The notes beneath the pieces are model-generated. The model was not told the DNA's origin, made no database searches, and was given only the letters and a program-made list of their open reading frames with translations. Below, in pieces: positions 6,698 through 8,128 of a DNA stretch of 8,128 bases. Each line of letters opens with the position of its first letter. Position 1 is the first letter of the stretch. The DNA lies in contig JAGHCL010000145.1 in the NCBI GenBank assembly GCA_021160485.1, positions 1 to 8,128 on the forward strand, written 5' to 3'. The stretch is from Candidatus Desulfofervidaceae bacterium. GTDB taxonomy: Bacteria > Desulfobacterota > Desulfofervidia > Desulfofervidales > Desulfofervidaceae. The translations under genes were made by a program, and so were the position numbers.

Positions 6698-8128
6698 AGT
6701 TCCATTCAATGCCCTTTTTCTTTTTCTCCTTTGGTTTTTCTTTAGCCACACTTTTTGCTCCTGTTAAAGGAACTTTTATTTTAGTTATATTTCCAGCCAA
6801 ATCTTCTACTTCAGCCATGAAATGAAAGTCTTTTGAATGCTCAGGCAAATCTACCTTGAGCTCACTCGGCGGAGTATTTTCTCCCTCATAGAGTTTATAG
6901 ATATTGTCTGCTTTATCCAATATACTAAAAAACCAGTTGTTAATTCCACTTTCATCTCTAGATAGGATTCGGCAAATAATTCCATTTTGTTCACTGGCAA
7001 AAGACACACTAATTTTAGGAGGACTCCGATCAATAACGACTTTAATTGGGTTGGTTGTGGTTAGATTGCCAGCCACGTCCCGGGCAACACATTGGAAGAA
7101 ATAAATTCCATCTCTAACTCCATTAAAGTGGTCATTTTCACCATGCCATGCCCAGCCTTTGGGTAAATCTCCTGATCCTTCAACATTACGTACTATATTT
7201 CCATCCTCATCATAAATATAAAAATTCCATTTTTGAATCCTATCAGGTTCTAAAAGAAATGGGAAGAAAATAACGCTCTCTTTAACACCATCGTTGTTAG
7301 GAGAGAAAACAGGATTTTCATAAGAGACTTTCAATTTAGGTGGAGTATTATCTACTGTTAAGATCATTCCTGTATTAATAAAATGTATTAATCCTTTTTT
7401 ATCCCAAATTTTAAGTTTTGTAAAATAAAATCCTTCTTCCTTAGGTGCATTGGTGCTTCCTTTCCATACAGATGATGCCTTTTCTAAAAATATCTCTTTT
7501 CCTCCAATCAGGACGGCTACCCTTCTACACATTCCCTTAGAGGCAATAAGACGGAGAGAGATGTTTACTGTATCTCCTCCCCTGACTTCTTTTGGTACTA
7601 AGGAGAACATATCCAAAATGGGAGTAGATAGTTTTTCTATTGGTATTTTTCTTTTTTGAGCTGTTAGTGTGGCCGGAAACTTGCGCAATAGCCGCTTAAC
7701 AGCTACCCGCATTAACTTTTCCATGTCTTTAATCTCTCCTAGCCCAAACCAAGAGCGAAAATCATCTCCTCTTAAAGTAATGTAATTAATCCAAAGAATA
7801 TTACCTGTTTGCGTATCTATAATTTTTATACCAATACCCAGTTCTGGAGGCAATAGGTTATATAAATCTACCCAGCTTAAGACTACTGCTTCGGCTGCAA
7901 ACTTTTGCCTCAATTCCTGGGCAAGGGATGTAGAAAGGTAGTGAAACCTCCGGATTCGTTTTGCAAATAAAAACTCTTCTATGTCCTTAGGGAAGAGGAT
8001 TTGATAATTTTGCTTTTTGAAAAAATGTGCCCAGTAATTTATGATTTTTCTCTCGGGTATATTACTCACTCCACTTATATTTTCTACTGGAAATATTATT
8101 AATTTGTTTCTAGGTATTACCCCTAAAG
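6687..8128 (-). CDS. CsgG/LpoB-like domain protein with C-terminal Ig-like domains (5' end cut by window edge)
   Basis: The frame is open to the right edge, so the true start lies outside; the window holds 479 whole codons and a TAA stop. A GTG at 8069 could be taken as the start, but the codons before it continue a typical first strand of this fold (KLIIFPVENISG, residues 8-19 counted from the first whole codon), so that GTG is an internal Val. Residues about 8-150 match the neighbouring lipoprotein at 4414-4995 in order: FPxxN.S, K.RI, L..F...AV.L, TQT...W, G.I....KL...AV..LL. Next come an Ig-like stretch (about 175-259), a module like the FlgD/gliding-motility type Ig domain (FSPNNDGVKES at 274-284, DVAGN at 350-354), a third Ig-like stretch (about 371-455, LAGN) and a Lys-rich tail. 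The boundary motifs DNTPP and DRSPP separate the modules. It is probably an exported envelope scaffold; the signal or lipobox would be off-window. The CsgG/LpoB assignment is by pattern, and the function is unknown. Confidence -1.
   Translation of the reverse strand, partial: LGVIPRNKLIIFPVENISGVSNIPERKIINYWAHFFKKQNYQILFPKDIEEFLFAKRIRRFHYLSTSLAQELRQKFAAEAVVLSWVDLYNLLPPELGIGIKIIDTQTGNILWINYITLRGDDFRSWFGLGEIKDMEKLMRVAVKRLLRKFPATLTAQKRKIPIEKLSTPILDMFSLVPKEVRGGDTVNISLRLIASKGMCRRVAVLIGGKEIFLEKASSVWKGSTNAPKEEGFYFTKLKIWDKKGLIHFINTGMILTVDNTPPKLKVSYENPVFSPNNDGVKESVIFFPFLLEPDRIQKWNFYIYDEDGNIVRNVEGSGDLPKGWAWHGENDHFNGVRDGIYFFQCVARDVAGNLTTTNPIKVVIDRSPPKISVSFASEQNGIICRILSRDESGINNWFFSILDKADNIYKLYEGENTPPSELKVDLPEHSKDFHFMAEVEDLAGNITKIKVPLTGAKSVAKEKPKEKKKKGIEWNYDF

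Noticed and set aside
6698..6751. GTG start at 6751 for the five-heme cytochrome
   Set aside because: It would add 18 mostly basic residues ahead of the signal peptide and enlarge the overlap with the upstream gene to 65 bases; the ATG at 6697 gives a normal signal.

Overview
The window is a single-direction gene cluster. All seven genes I can support lie on the minus strand, so transcription runs from right (8128) to left (1), and coding sequence fills almost everything. The genes are tightly packed: overlaps of 11 and 4 bases, gaps of 3, 3 and 10 bases, and one gap of 64 bases. Both outer genes are cut by the window edges. There are no RNA genes, insertion sequences, CRISPR arrays or convincing terminators. 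The DNA is AT-rich and the proteins are rich in Lys and Glu. Many exported multiheme cytochromes with doubled CXXCH motifs, lipoproteins and SurA-like folding factors suggest a diderm anaerobe of the Desulfobacterota/Thermodesulfobacteriota type (sulfate or metal reducers, possibly thermophilic or syntrophic). That placement is inference from gene content only.

In transcription order: (1) a protein cut at its 5' end, with an N-terminal CsgG/LpoB-like (TolB-N-like) domain followed by about three Ig-like domains; (2) a five-heme cytochrome split by a fibronectin-III-like domain; (3) a small inner-membrane protein with two helices and a HAMP domain but no output domain; (4) a probable lipoprotein that is one CsgG/LpoB-like domain and resembles the N-terminus of gene 1; (5) a periplasmic protein with two parvulin (PpiC) domains in tandem, the second apparently inactive; (6) a probable lipoprotein cytochrome with 26 CXXCH motifs; (7) the first 268 codons of another doubled-CXXCH cytochrome, with at least 11 motifs before the left edge.

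Together the genes encode at least 42 heme-binding motifs on exported proteins, plus a folding factor and envelope lipoprotein-type domains. The simplest reading is an operon for building, and placing in or on the outer membrane, a large cytochrome system for extracellular or cell-to-cell electron transfer. The heme motifs, signal peptides, domain types and operon layout are read from sequence. The electron-transfer role follows from family knowledge. The idea that the parvulin and CsgG-like proteins serve the cytochromes is inference from context. No outer-membrane porin, inner-membrane quinol oxidase or cytochrome c maturation gene is visible here; they could lie outside the window.
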